DNA of 64,000 nucleotides. Source: Deroplatys truncata. Taxonomy: Eukaryota; Arthropoda; Insecta; Mantodea; Mantidae. The DNA lies in the NCBI GenBank assembly GCA_030765065.1, contig CM060985.1, positions 1,612,001-1,676,000 of the forward strand, in the 5' to 3' direction. Both the position numbers and the translations under genes were made by a program. The number at the start of each line of letters is the position of its first letter. Within the stretch, counting starts at the first letter, position 1. Below, one piece after another: positions 1-14,600 of the stretch. The notes below the pieces were generated by a model, which worked only from the letters and a program-made list of their open reading frames with translations, was not told the origin of the DNA and made no database searches.

Positions 1-20
1 AAAGTGTAACATTTAAACTT

Positions 21-3000
21 ACGGTCATAAACATGTTCCTCCTCTTATAATGGGATTCTGTAAAGTGTAACATTCAAACTTATTGTCATGAAAATTTTCC
101 TCCTCTTATAATGGGATACTGTAGTGTAATATTTAAACTTGCTGTCATGAACATGTTCCTCCTCTTATAAAGGGATACTGTTAAGTGTAACATTTAAACT
201 TACTCTGATGAACATGTTCCTCCTTTTATAATGGGATACTGTAAAGTGTAATATATAAACTTGCTGTCATGATCATGTTCCTCCTCTTATACTGGGATAC
301 TGTAAAGTGTAATAATTAAACTTACTATCATGAACATGTTACTCTCCTTATAATGGGATACTGTAAAGTGTAATATTTAAACTTACTTTCATGAACATGT
401 TCCTCCTCTTATAATGGGATACTGTAAAGTGTAATATTTAAACTTACTGTCATGAACATGTTCCTCCTCTTAAAATGGGATACTGTTAAGTGTAACATTT
501 AAACTTACTGTCATGAGCATGTTTCTACTCTTATACTGGGTTACTGTTAAGTGTAAGATATAATCTTGCTGTCATAAACATGTTTCTACTCTTATACTAG
601 GGTACTGTTAAGTGTAACATATAATCTTGCTCCCATAAACATGTTCCTTCTCTTATACTGGGGTACTGTTAAGTGTAACATATAATCTTGCTGTCTTAAA
701 CAAGTTTCTGCTCTTATACTGGGGTACTGTTAAGTGTAACATATAATCTTGCTGTCATAAACATGTTTCTACTCTTATACTGGGGCATTGTTAAGTGTAA
801 CATATAATCTTGGTGTCATAAACATGTTCCTTCTCTTATACTGGGGTACTGTTAAGTGTAACATATAATCTTGGTGTCATAAACATGTTTCTACTCTTAT
901 ACTGGGGTACTGTTAAGTGTAACATATAATCTTGCTGTCATAAACATGTTTCTACTCTTATACTGGGGTACTGTTAAGTGTAACATATAATCTTGGTGTA
1001 TTAAACATGTTTCTACTCTTATACTGGGGTACTGTTAAGTGTAACATATAATCTTGCTGTCATAAACATGTCTCTACTCTTATACTGGGGTACTGTTAAG
1101 TGTAACATATAATCTTGGTGTCATAAAATTGTTCCTTCTCTTATACTGGGGTACTGTTAAGTGTAACATATAATCGTGCTGGCATAATCATGTTCCTTCT
1201 CTTATACTGGGGTACTGTTAACTCCAACATACAATCTTGCTGTCATAAACATGTTCCTTCTCTTATACTGGGGTACTGTTAAGTGTAACATATAATCTTG
1301 CTCTCATAAATATGTTCCTACTCTTATACTGGGGTTTTGTTAAGTGTAAGATATAATCTTGCTCTCATTAACATGCTTATACCCTTATACTGGGGTACTG
1401 TTAAGTTTAACATATAATCTTGCTGTCATAAACATGTTCCTCCTCTTTTACTGGGGTACTGTTATGTGTAACATATAATCTTGCTGTCATGAACATGTTC
1501 CTCCCCTTATATGGGATACTGTAGTGTAATATTTAAACTTGCTGTCATGAACTTGTTCCTCCTCTTATAATGGGATACAGTAGTGTAATATTTAAACTTG
1601 CTGTCATGAACATGTTCCTCCTCATATAATGGGATACAGTAGTATAATATTTAAACTTGCTGTCATGAACATGTTCCTTCTCTTATAATGAGATATGGTA
1701 AAGTTTAACATTTAAACTTACTGTCATTAACATTTTCCTCCTCTTATAATGGGATACTGTAGTGTAATATTTAAACTTGTTGTCAATAACATGTTCCTCC
1801 TCTTATAATGGTATACTGTAGTGTAATATTTAAACTTGTTGTCAATAACATGTTCCTCCCCTAATAATGGTATACTGTAGTGTAATATTTAAACTTGTTG
1901 TCAATAACATGTTCCTCCTCTTATAATGGTATACTGTAGCGTAATATTTAAACTTGCTGTCAATAACATGTTCTTCCTCTTATAATGGTATACTGTAGTG
2001 TAATATTTAAACTTGCTGTAATGAACATGTTCCTCCTCTTATAATGGGATACGGTAAAGTGTAACATTTAACCTTGCTGTCACTAACATGTTCCTCCTCT
2101 TTTAATGGTATACTGTAGTGTAATATTTAAACTTCCTGTAATGAACATGTTCCTCCTCTTATAATGGTATACTGTAGTGTAATATTTAAACTTGCTGTAA
2201 TGAACATGTTCCTCCTCTTATAATAGTACACTATAAGGTGTAATATTTAAACTTGCTGTCAGTAACATGCTGCTCCTCTTATACTGGGGTACTGTTAAGT
2301 GTAACATATAAGCTTGCTGTCATAGACATGTTCCTCCTCTTACAATGGTATACTGTAAGGTGTAACATTTAAACCCACTGTCGTGAACATGTTCCTCCTC
2401 TTATAATGGTATACTGTAAACTGTAACATTAAAACCTACTGTCATGAACATGTTCCTCTTATAATGGAATCCTGTATAGTGTAACATTTAAACCTACTGT
2501 CATAAACATGTTCCTCCTCTTATAATGGGATACTGTAAAGTTTAACATTTAACCTTGCTGAAATTAACATGTTCTTCCTCTTATAATGGGATACTGTAAA
2601 GTTTAACATTTAACCTTGCTGTCATTAACATGCTCTTCCTCTTATAATGGGATACTGTAAAATTTAACATTTAACCTTGCTGTCATAATCATGTTCCTCC
2701 TCTTATAATGGGATACTGTAAAGTTTAACATTTAACCTTGCTGTCATTAACATGTTCCTTCTCTTATAATGGGATACTGTAAAGTGTAACATTTAACCTT
2801 GCTGTCATAATCATGTTCCATCTCTTATAATGGGATACTGTAAAGTGTAACATTTAACCTTGCTGTCAAACATGTTCCTTCTCTTATAATGGGATACTGT
2901 AAAGTGTAACATTTAACCTTGCTGTCAAACATGTTCCTTCTCTTATAATGGGATACTGTAAAGTGTAACATTTAACCTTGCTGTCAAACATGTTCCTTCT

Positions 3001-6000
3001 CTTATAATGGGATACTGTAAAGTGTAACATTTAACCTTGCTGTCAAACATGTTCCTTCTCTTATAATGGGATACTGTAAAGTGTAACATTTAACCTTGCT
3101 GTCATAATCATGTTCTTCCTCTTATAATGGGATACTGTAAAGTGTAACATTTAACCTTGCTGTCATAATCATGTTCCTTCTCTTATAATGGGATACTGTA
3201 AAGTGTAACATTTAACCTTGCTGTCATAATCATGTTCCTTCTCTTATAATGGGATACTGTAAAGTGTAACATTTAACCTTGCTGTCATAATCATGTTCTT
3301 CCTCTTATAATGGGATACTGTAAAGTGTAACATTTAACCTTGCTGTCATAATCATGTTCCTTCCCTTATAATGGGCTACTGTAAAGTGTAACATTTAACC
3401 TTGCTGTCAAACATGTTCCTCCTCTTATAATGGGATACTGTAAAGTTTAACATTTAACCTTGCTGTCATTAACATGTTCTTCCTCTTATAATGGGATACT
3501 GTAAAGTGTAACATTTAACCTTGCTGTCATAAACATGTTCCTCCTCTTATAATGGGATACTGTAAAGTGTAACATTCAAACTTATTGTCATGAAAATTTT
3601 CCTCCACCTATAATGGGATACTGCAAAGTGTTACATTTAAACCTACTGTCATAAACATGTTCCGCCTCTTATAATGGGATACTGTAAAGTGTAACATTTA
3701 AACTTGCAGTCATAAACATGTTCCTCCTCTTATAATGGGATACTGTAAAGTATAACATTCAAACTTATTGTCATGAAAATTTTCCTCCTCTTATAATGGG
3801 ATACTGTAAAGTGTAACATTTAACCTTGCTGTCATAAACATGTTCCTTCTCTTATAATGGGATACTGTAAAGTGTAACCTATAACCTTGCTCTCATAAAC
3901 ATGTTCCTACTCTTATACTGGGGTTTTGTTAAGTGTAACATATAATCTTGCTCTCATAAACATGCTTCTAACCTTATACTGGGGTACTGTTAAGTGAAAC
4001 ATATAATCTTGCTGTCATTAACATATTCCTCCTCTTATACTGGGGTACTCTTAAGCGTAAACATATAATCTTGCTGTCAAAAACATGTTCCTCCTCTTTT
4101 ACTGGGGTACTGTTAAGTGTAACATATAATCTTGCTGCCATTATTATGTTCCTCCCCTTATATGGGATACTGTAAAGTGTAACATTTAAACTTAGTGTCA
4201 TGAACATGTGCCTCCTCTTACAATGGGATACAGTAGTGTAATATTTAAACTTGCTGTCATGAACTTGTTCCTCCCCTTATAATGGGATACAGTAGTGTAA
4301 TATTTAAACTTGCTGTCATGAACATGTTCCTCCTCTTATAATGGGATACGGTAAAGTGTAACATTTAAACTTACTGTCATTAACATGTTCCTCATCTTAT
4401 AATGGGATAATGTAATGTAATATTTAAACTCGTTGTCAATAACATGTTCCTCCTCTTATAATGGTATACTATAGTGTAATATTTAAACTTGCTATTAATA
4501 ATGTGTTCCTCGTCTTATAATGGGATACTGTAGTGTAATATTTAAACTTGTTGTCAATAACATGTTCCTCCTCTTATAATGGTATACTGTAGTGTAATAT
4601 TTTAACTTGTTGTCAATAACATGTTCCTCCTCTTATAATGGTATACTGTACTGGAATACTTAAACTTGCTGTCAATAACGTGTTCCTCCTCTTATAATGG
4701 TATACTGTAGTGTAATATTTAAACTTGCTGTAATGAACGTGTTCCTCCTTTTATAATGGGATACGGTAAAGTGTAACATTTAACCTTGCTGTCATTAACA
4801 TGTTCCTCCTCTTATAATGGTATACTGTAGTCTAATATTTAAACTTGTTGTCAATAACATGTTCCTCCTCTTATAATGGTATACTGTAGTGTAATATTTA
4901 AACTTGCCTTAATGAACATGTTCCTCCTTTTATAATGGGATACTGTAAAGTGTAACATTTAACCTTGCTGTCAGTAACATGTTCCTCCTCTTATAATGGT
5001 ATACTGTAGTGTAATATTTAAACTTGTTGTCAATAACATGTTCCTCCTCTTATAATGGTATACTGTAGTGTAATATTTAAACTTGTTGTCAATAACATGT
5101 TCCTCCTCTTATAATGGTATACTGTAGTGTAATATTTAAACTTGCTCTCAATAACATGTTCCTCCTCTTATAATGGTATACTGTAGTCTAATATTTTAAC
5201 TTGTCAATAACATGTTCCTTCTCTTATAATGGTATACTGTAGTGTAATATTTAAACTTGCTGTAATGAACATGTTCCTCCTCTTATAATGGGATACGGTA
5301 AAGTGTAACATTTAACATTGCTGTCATTAACATGTTCCTCCTCTTATAATGGTATACTGTAGTGTAATATTTAAATTTGCTGTAATGAACATGTTCATTC
5401 TCTTATAATGGGATACGGTAAAGTGTAACATTTAACCTTGCTGTCATTAACATGTTCCTCCTCTTACAATGGTATACTGTAAGGTGTAATACTTAAACTT
5501 GCTGCCATTAACATGTTCATCCTCTTATAATAGTATACTGTAAAGTGTAACATTTCTACCTACTGTCGTGAACATGTTCCTCCTCTTATAATGGTATACT
5601 GTAAGGTGTAATACTTAAACTTGCTGCCATTAACATGTTCGTCCTCTTATAATACTATACTGTAAAGTGTAACATTTTTACCTACTGTCGTGAACATGTT
5701 CCTCCTCTTATAATGGTATACTGTAAAGTGTAACATTTAAACCTACTGTCATAAACATGTTCCTCCTCTTATAATGGGATACTGTAAAGTTTAACATTTA
5801 ACCTTGCTGTCATAAACATGTTCCTCCTCTTATAATGGGATACTGTAAAGTTTAACATTTAACCTTGCTGTCATAAACATGTTCCTTCTCTTATAATGGG
5901 ATACTATAAAGTTTAACATTTAACCTTGCTGTCATAAACATGTTCCGCCTCTTATAATGGGATACTGTAAAGTGTAACATTTAAACTTGCAGTCATAAAC

Positions 6001-8636
6001 ATGTTCCTCCTCTTATAATGGGATACTGTAAAGTGTAACATTCAAACATATTGTCATGAAAATTTTCCTCCTCTTATAATGGGATACTGTAAATTGTAAC
6101 ATTTAACCTTGCTGTCATAAACATGTTCCTCCTCTTATATTGGGATACTGTAAAGTGTAACATTTAAACTTGCAGTCATAAAAATGTTCCTCCTCTTATA
6201 ATGGGATACTGTAAAGTGTAACATTCACACTTATTGTCATGAACACATTCCTCCTTTTATAATGGGATACTGTAAACTGTAATATTTAAACTTACTGTCA
6301 TGAACATGTTCCTCCTCTTATAATGGGATACTGTAAAGTGTAATATTTAAACTTACTGTCATGAACATGCTGCTCCTCTTATAATGGGATACTATCAGGT
6401 GTAACATTTAAATTTACTAGCATGAACATGTTTCTACTCTTATAGGGTACTGTTAAGTGTAACATATAATCTTGCTGTCATAAACATGTTTCTACGCTTA
6501 TACTGGGGCACTGTTTAGTGTAACATATAATCTTGCTGTCTTAAACATGTTTCTACTTTTATACTGGGGTACTGTTAAGTGCAACATATAATCTTGCTGT
6601 CATAAACATGTTTCTACTCTTATACTGCGGTACCGTTAAGTGTAACATATAATCTTGCTCTCATAAACATATTCCTACTCTTATACTGGGGTTTTGTTAA
6701 GTGTAACATATAATCTTGCTCTCATAAACATTCTTCTAACCTTATACTGGGGTACTGTTAAGTGTTACATATAATCTTGCTGTCATTAACATGTTCCTCC
6801 TCTTATACTGGGGTACTCTTAAGCGTAACATATAATCTTCCTGTCATGAGCATGTACCTCCTCTTATACTGGACTACTGTTACGTGTAACATATAATCTT
6901 GCTGTCATAAACATGTTCCTCCTCTTTTACTGGGGTACTGTTAAGTGTAACATATAATCTTGCTGCCATTATCATGTTCCTCCCCTTATATGGGATACTG
7001 TAAAGCGTAACATTTAAACTTAGTGTCATGAACATGTTCCTCCTCTTACAATGGGATACAGTAGTGTAATATTAAAACTTGCTGTCATGAAAATGTTCCT
7101 CCTCTTATAATGGGATACAGTAGTGTAATATTTAAACTTGCTGTCAAGAACTTGTTCCTCCTCTTATAATGGGATACAGTAGTGTATTTTTAAACTTGCT
7201 GTCATGAACATGTTCCTCCTCTTATAATGGGATACGGTAAAGTGTAACATTTAAACTTACTGTCATTAACATGCTCCTCATCTTATAATGGGATATTGCA
7301 ATGTAATATTTAAACTTGCTGTCATGAACTTGTTCCTCCTCTTATAATGGGATACAGTAGTGTAATATTTAAACTTGCTGTCATGAACATGTTCCTCCTC
7401 TTATAATGGGATACGGTAAAGTGTAACATTTAAATTTACTGTCATTAACATGCTCCACATCTTATAATGGGATATTGCAATGTAATATTTAAACTTGTTG
7501 TCAATAACATGTTCCTCGTCTTATAATGGTATACTGTAGTGTAATATTTAAACTTGCTGTCAATAACGTGTTCCTCCTCTTATAATGGGATACTGTAGTA
7601 TAATATTTAAATTTGTTGTCAATAACAATTTCCTCCTCTTATAATGGTATACTGTAGTGTAATATTTAAACTTGTTGTCAATAACATATTCCTCCTCTTA
7701 TAATGGTATACTGTAGTGTAATATTTAAACTTACTGTCAATAATGTGTTCCTCCTCTTATAATGGTATACTGTAGTGTAATATTTAAACTTGTTGTCAAT
7801 AACATGTTCCTCCTCTTATAATGGTATACTGTAGTGTAATATTTAAACTTGCTGTAATGAACATGTTCCTCTTTTTTATAATGGGATACTGTAAATTGTA
7901 ACATTTAACCTTGCTGTCAATAACATGTTCCTCCTCTTATAATGGTATACTGTAGTGTAATTTTTAAACTTCTTGTCATTAACATGTTCCTCCTCTTATA
8001 ATGGTATACTGTAGTGTAATATTTAAACTTGCTGTCAGTAACATGCTGCTACTCTTATACTGGGGTACTGTTAAGTGTAACATATAATCTTGCTGTCATA
8101 AACATGTTCCGCCTCTTTTACTGGGGTACTGTTAAGTGTAACATATAATCGTGCTGCCATTATCATGTTCCTCCCCTTATATGGGATACTGTAAAGTGTA
8201 AAATTTAAACTTAGTGTCATGAACATGTTCCACCTCTTATAATGGGATACAGTACTGTAATATTTAAACTTCTGTCATAAACATGTTCCTCCTCTTATAA
8301 TGAAATACTGCAAAGTGTAACATTTAAACCTACTGTCATAAACATCTTCCTCCTCTTATAATGGTATACTGTAAAGTGTAACATTTAAACCTACTGTCAT
8401 AAACATGTTCCTCCTCTTATAATGGGATACTGTAAAGTGTAACATTTAAACCTACTGTCATAAACATGTTCCTCCTCTTATAATGGTATACTGTAAAGTG
8501 TAACATTTAAACCTACTGTCATAAACATGTTCCTCCTCTTATAATGGTATAATGTAAAGTGTAACATTTAAACCTTCTGTCATTAACATGTTCCTCCTCT
8601 TATAATGGGATACTGTAAAGTGTAACATTTAAACTT
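21..8636. repeat. Higher-order repeat copy A (8,616 bp)
   Basis: The marker ACGGTCATAAACATG occurs at 21 and next at 8637, and a second marker (GGGTTACTGTTAAGTGTAAG) recurs at the same 8,616-bp spacing (541 and 9157 for its TTACTG). Between the markers the order of variant monomers is the same in copy A and copy B. It includes rare variants such as CATGAAAATTTTCC, GTGTATTAAACATG and CATGCTTATACCC. The copy holds roughly 140 monomers. It also contains internal, less similar sub-blocks, each marked by a CTCCCCTTATATGGG monomer near 1500, 4152, 6982 and 8172. Confidence 0.9.
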
Positions 8637-11600
8637 ACGGTCATAAACATGTTCCTCCTCTTATATGGGGATACGATAAAGTGTAACTTTTAAACTTATT
8701 GTCATGAAAATTTTCCTCCTCTTATAATGGGATACTGTAGTGTAATATTTAAACTTGCTGTCATGAACATGTTCCTCCTCTTATAAAGGGATACTGTTAA
8801 GTGTAACATTTAAACTTACTCTGATGAACATGTTCCTCCTTTTATAATGGGATACTGTAAAGTGTAATATATAAACTTGCTGTCATGAACATGTTCCTCC
8901 TCTTATACTGGGATACTGTAAAGTGTAATAATTAAACTTACTATCATGAACATGTTACTCTCCTTATAATGGGATACTGTAAAGTGTAATATTTAAACTT
9001 ACTTTCATGAACATGTTCCTCCTCTTATAATGGGATACTGTAAAGTGTAATATTTAAACTTACTGTCATGAACATGTCCCTCCTCTTAAAATGGGATACT
9101 GTTAAGTGTAACATTTAAACTTACTGTCATGAGCATGTTTCTACTCTTATACTGGGTTACTGTTAAGTGTAAGATATAATCTTGCTGTCATAAACATGTT
9201 TCTACTCTTATACTAGGGTACTGTTAAGTGTAACATATAATCTTGCTCCCATAAACATGTTCCTTCTCTTATACTGGGGTACTGTTAAGTGTAACATATA
9301 ATCTTGCTGTCTTAAACAAGTTTCTGCTCTTATACTGGGGTACTGTTAAGTGTAACATATAATCTTGATGTCATAAACATGTTTCTACTCTTATACTGGG
9401 GCATTGTTAAGTGTAACATATAATCTTGGTGTCATAAACATGTTGCTTCTCTTATACTGGGGTACTGTTAAGTGTAACATATAATCTTGGTGTCATAAAC
9501 ATGTTTCTACTCTTATACTGGGGTACTGTTAAGTGTAACATATAATCTTGCTGTCATAAACATGTTTCTACTCTTATACTGGGGTACTGTTAAGTGTAAC
9601 ATATAATCTTGGTGTATTAAACATGTTTCTACTCTTATACTGGGGTACTGTTAAGTGTAACATATAATCTTGCTGTCATAAACATGTCTCTACTCTTATA
9701 CTGGGGTACTGTTAAGTGTAACATATAATCTTGGTGTCATAAAATTGTTCCTTCTCTTATACTGGGGTACTGTTAAGTGTAACATATATTCGTGCTGTCA
9801 TAATCATGTTCCTTCTCTTATACTGGGGTACTGTTAAGTGTAACATACAATCTTGCTGTCATAAACATGTTCCTTCTCTTATACTGGGGTACTGTTAAGT
9901 GTAACATATAATCTTGCTCTCATAAATATGTTCCTACTCTTATACTGGGGTTTTGTTAAGTGTAAGATATAATCTTGCTCTCATTAACATTCTTATACCC
10001 TTATACTGGGGTACTGTTAAGTTTAACATATAATCTTGCTGTCATAAACATGTTCCTCCTCTTTTACTGGGGTACTGTTATGTGTAACATATAATCTTGC
10101 TGTCATGAACATGTTCCTCCCCTTATATGGGATACTGTAGTGTAATATTTAAACTTGCTGTCATGAACTTGTTCCTCCTCTTATAATGGGATACAGTAGT
10201 GTAATATTTAAACTTGCTGTCATGAACATGTTCCTCCTCATATAATGGGATACAGTAGTATAATATTTAAACTTGCTGTCATGAACATGTTCCTTCTCTT
10301 ATAATGAGATATGGTAAAGTTTAACATTTAAACTTACTGTCATTAACATTTTCCTCCTCTTATAATGGGATACTGTAGTGTAATATTTAAACTTGTTGTC
10401 AATAACATGTTCCTCCTCTTATAATGGTATACTGTAGTGTAATATTTAAACTTGCTGTCAATAACATGTTCTTCCTCTTATAATGGTATACTGTAGTGTA
10501 ATATTTAAACTTGCTGTAATGAACATGTTCCTCCTCTTATAATGGGATACGGTAAAGTGTAACATTTAACCTTGCTGTCACTAACATGTTCCTCCTCTTT
10601 TAATGGTATACTGTAGTGAAATATTTAAACTTGCTGTAATGAACATGTTCCTCCTCTTATAATGGTATACTGTAGTGTAATATTTAAACTTGCTGTAATG
10701 AACATGTTCCTCCTCTTATAATAGTACACTATAAGGTGTAATATTTAAACTTGCTGTCAGTAACATGCTGCTCCTCTTATACTGGGGTACTGTTAAGCGT
10801 AACATATAAGCTTGCTGTCATAGACATGTTCCTCCTCTTACAATGGTATACTGTAAGGTGTAACATTTAAACCTACTGTCGTGAACATGTTCCTCCTCTT
10901 ATAATGGTATACTGTAAACTGTAACATTAAAACCTACTGTCATGAACATGTTCCTCTTATAATGGAATCCTGTATAGTGTAACATTTAAACCTACTGTCA
11001 TAAACATGTTCCTCCTCTTATAATGGGATACTGTAAAGTTTAACATTTAACCTTGCTGAAATTAACATGTTCTTCCTCTTATAATGGGATACTGTAAAGT
11101 TTAACATTTAACCTTGCTGTCATTAACATGTTCTTCCTCTTATAATGGGATACTGTAAAATTTAACGTTTAACCTTGCTGTCATAATCATGTTCCTCCTC
11201 TTATAATGGGATACTGTAAAGTTTAACATTTAACCTTGCTGTCAGTAACATGTTCCTTCTCTTATAATGGGATACTGTAAAGTGTAACATTTAACCTTGC
11301 TGTCATAATCATGTTCCATCTCTTATAATGGGATACTGTAAAGTGTAACATTTAACCTTGCTGTCAAACATGTTCCTTCTCTTATAATGGGATACTGTAA
11401 AGTGTAACATTTAACCTTGCTGTCAAACATGTTCCTTCTCTTATAATGGGATACTGTAAAGTGTAACATTTAACCTTGCTGTCATAATCATGTTCCATCT
11501 CTTATAATGGGATACTGTAAAGTGTAACATTTAACCTTGCTGTCAAACATGTTCCTTCTCTTATAATGGGATACTGTAAAGTGTAACATTTAACCTTGCT

Positions 11601-14600
11601 GTCAAACATGTTCCTTCTCTTATAATGGGATACTGTAAAGTGTAACATTTAACCTTGCTGTCAAACATGTTCCTTCTCTTATAATGGGATACTGTAAAGT
11701 GTAACATTTAACCTTGCTGTCATAATCATGTTCTTCCTCTTATAATGGGATACTGTAAAGTGTAACATTTAACCTTGCTGTCATAATCATGTTCCTTCTC
11801 TTATAATGGGATACTGTAAAGTGTAACATTTAACCTTGCTGTCATAATCATGTTCCTTCTCTTATAATGGGATACTGTAAAGTGTAACATTTAACCTTGC
11901 TGTCATAATCATGTTCTTCCTCTTATAATGGGATACTGTAAAGTGTAACATTTAACCTTGCTGTCATAATCATGTTCTTCCTCTTATAATGGGATACTGT
12001 AAAGTGTAACATTTAACCTTGCTGTCAAACATGTTCCTTCTCTTATAATGGGATACTGTAAAGTGTAACATTTAACCTTGCTGTCATAATCATGTTCCTT
12101 CTCTTATAATGGGATACTGTAAAGTGTAACATTTAACCTTGCTGTCATAATCATGTTCTTCCTCTTATAATGGGATACTGTAAAGTGTAACATTTAACCT
12201 TGCTGTCATAATCATGTTCCTTCCCTTATAATGGGATACTGTAAAGTGTAACATTTAACCTTGCTGTCAAACATGTTCCTCCTCTTATAATGGGATACTG
12301 TAAAGTTTAACATTTAACCTTGCTGTCATTAACATGTTCTTCCTCTTATAATGGGATACTGTAAAGTGTAACATTTAACCTTGCTGTCATAAACATGTTC
12401 CTCCTCTTATAATGGGATACTGTAAAGTGTAACATTCAAACTTATTGTCATGAAAATTTTCCTCCACCTATAATGGGATACTGCAAAGTGTTACATTTAA
12501 ACCTACTGTCATAAACATGTTCCGCCTCTTATAATGGGATACTGTAAAGTGTAACATTTAAACTTGCAGTCATAAACATGTTCCTCCTCTTATAATGGGA
12601 TACTGTAAAGTGTAACATTCAAACTTATTGTCATGAAAATTTTCCTCGTCTTATAATGGGATACTGTAAAGTGTAACATTTAACCTTGCTGTCATAAACA
12701 TGTTCCTTCTCTTATAATGGGATACTGTAAAGTGTAACATATAACCTTGCTCTCATAAACATGTTCCTACTCTTATAATGGGATACTGTAAAGTGTAACA
12801 TTCAAACTTATTGTCATGAAAATTTTCCTCCTCTTATAATGGGATACTGTAAAGTGTAACATTTAACCTTGCTGTCATAAACATGTTCCTTCTCTTATAA
12901 TGGGATACTGTAAAGTGTAACATATAACCTTGCTCTCATAAACATGTTCCTACTCTTATACTGGGGCTTTGTTAAGTGTAACATATAATCTTGCTCTCAT
13001 AAACATGCTTCTAACCTTATACTGGGGTACTGTTAAGTGAAACATATAATCTTGCTGTCATTAACATGTTCCTCCTCTTATACTGGGGTACTCTTAAGCG
13101 TAACATATAATCTTGCTGTCAAAAACATGTTCCTCCTCTTTTACTGGGGTACTGTTAAGTGTAACATATAATCTTGCTGCCATTATTATGTTCCTCCCCT
13201 TATATGGGATACTGTAAAGTGTAACATTTAAACTTAGTGTCATGAACATGTTCCTCCTCTTACAATGGGATACAGTAGTGTAATATTTAAACTTGCTGTC
13301 ATGAACTTGTTCCTCCCCTTATAATGGGATACAGTAGTGTAATATTTAAACTTGCTGTCATGAACATGTTCCTCCTCTTATAATGGGATACGGTAAAGTG
13401 TAACATTTAAACTTACTGTCATTAACATGTTCCTCATCTTATAATGGGATAATGTAATGTAATATTTAAACTCGTTGTCAATAACATGTTCCTCCTCTTA
13501 TAATGGTATACTATAGTGTAATATTTAAACTTGCTATTAATAATGTGTTCCTCGTCTTATAATGGGATACTGTAGTGTAATATTTAAACTTGTTGTCAAT
13601 AACATGTTCCTCCTCTTATAATGGTATACTGTAGTGTAATATTTTAACTTGTTGTCAATAACATGTTCCTCCTCTTATAATGGTATACTGTACTGGAATA
13701 CTTAAACTTGCTGTCAATAACGTGTTCCTCCTCTTATAATGGTATACTGTAGTGTAATATTTAAACTTGCTGTAATGAACGTGTTCCTCCTTTTATAATG
13801 GGATACGGTAAAGTGTAACATTTAACCTTGCTGTCATAAACATGTTCCTCCTCTTATAATGGTATACTGTAGTCTAATATTTAAACTTGTTGTCAATAAC
13901 ATGTTCCTCCTCTTATAATGGTATACCGTAGTGTAATATTTAAACTTGCCTTAATGAACATGTTCCTCCTTTTATAATGGGATACTGTAAAGTGTAACAT
14001 TTGACCTTGTTGTCAGTAACATGTTCCTCCTCTTATAATGGTATACTGTAGTGTAATATTTAAACTTGTTGTCAATAACATGTTCCTCCTCTTATAATGG
14101 TATACTGTAGTGTAATATTTAAACTTGTTGTCAATAACATGTTCCTCCTCTTATAATGGTATACTGTAGTGTAATATTTAAACTTGCTCTCAATAACATG
14201 TTCCTCCTCTTATAATGGTATACTGTAGTCTAATATTTTAACTTGTCAATAACATGTTCCTCCTCTTATAATGGTATACTGTAGTGTAATATTTAAACTT
14301 GCTGTAATGAACATGTTCCTCCTCTTATAATGGGATACGGTAAAGTGTAACATTTAACATTGCTGTCATTAACATGTTCCTCCTCTTATAATGGTATACT
14401 GTAGTGTAATATTTAAATTTGCTGTAATGAACATGTTCCTTCTCTTATAATGGGATACGGTAAAGTGTAACATTTAACCTTGCTGTCATTAACATGTTCC
14501 TCCTCTTACAATGGTATACTGTAAGGTGTAATACTTAAACTTGCTGCCATTAACATGTTCATCCTCTTATAATAGTATACTGTAAAGTGTAACATTTCTA

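Noticed and set aside
3974-4207. 77-codon minus-strand ORF in the satellite
   Set aside because: It is made only of satellite monomers. The 61-bp period is not a multiple of three and no protein pattern is present.
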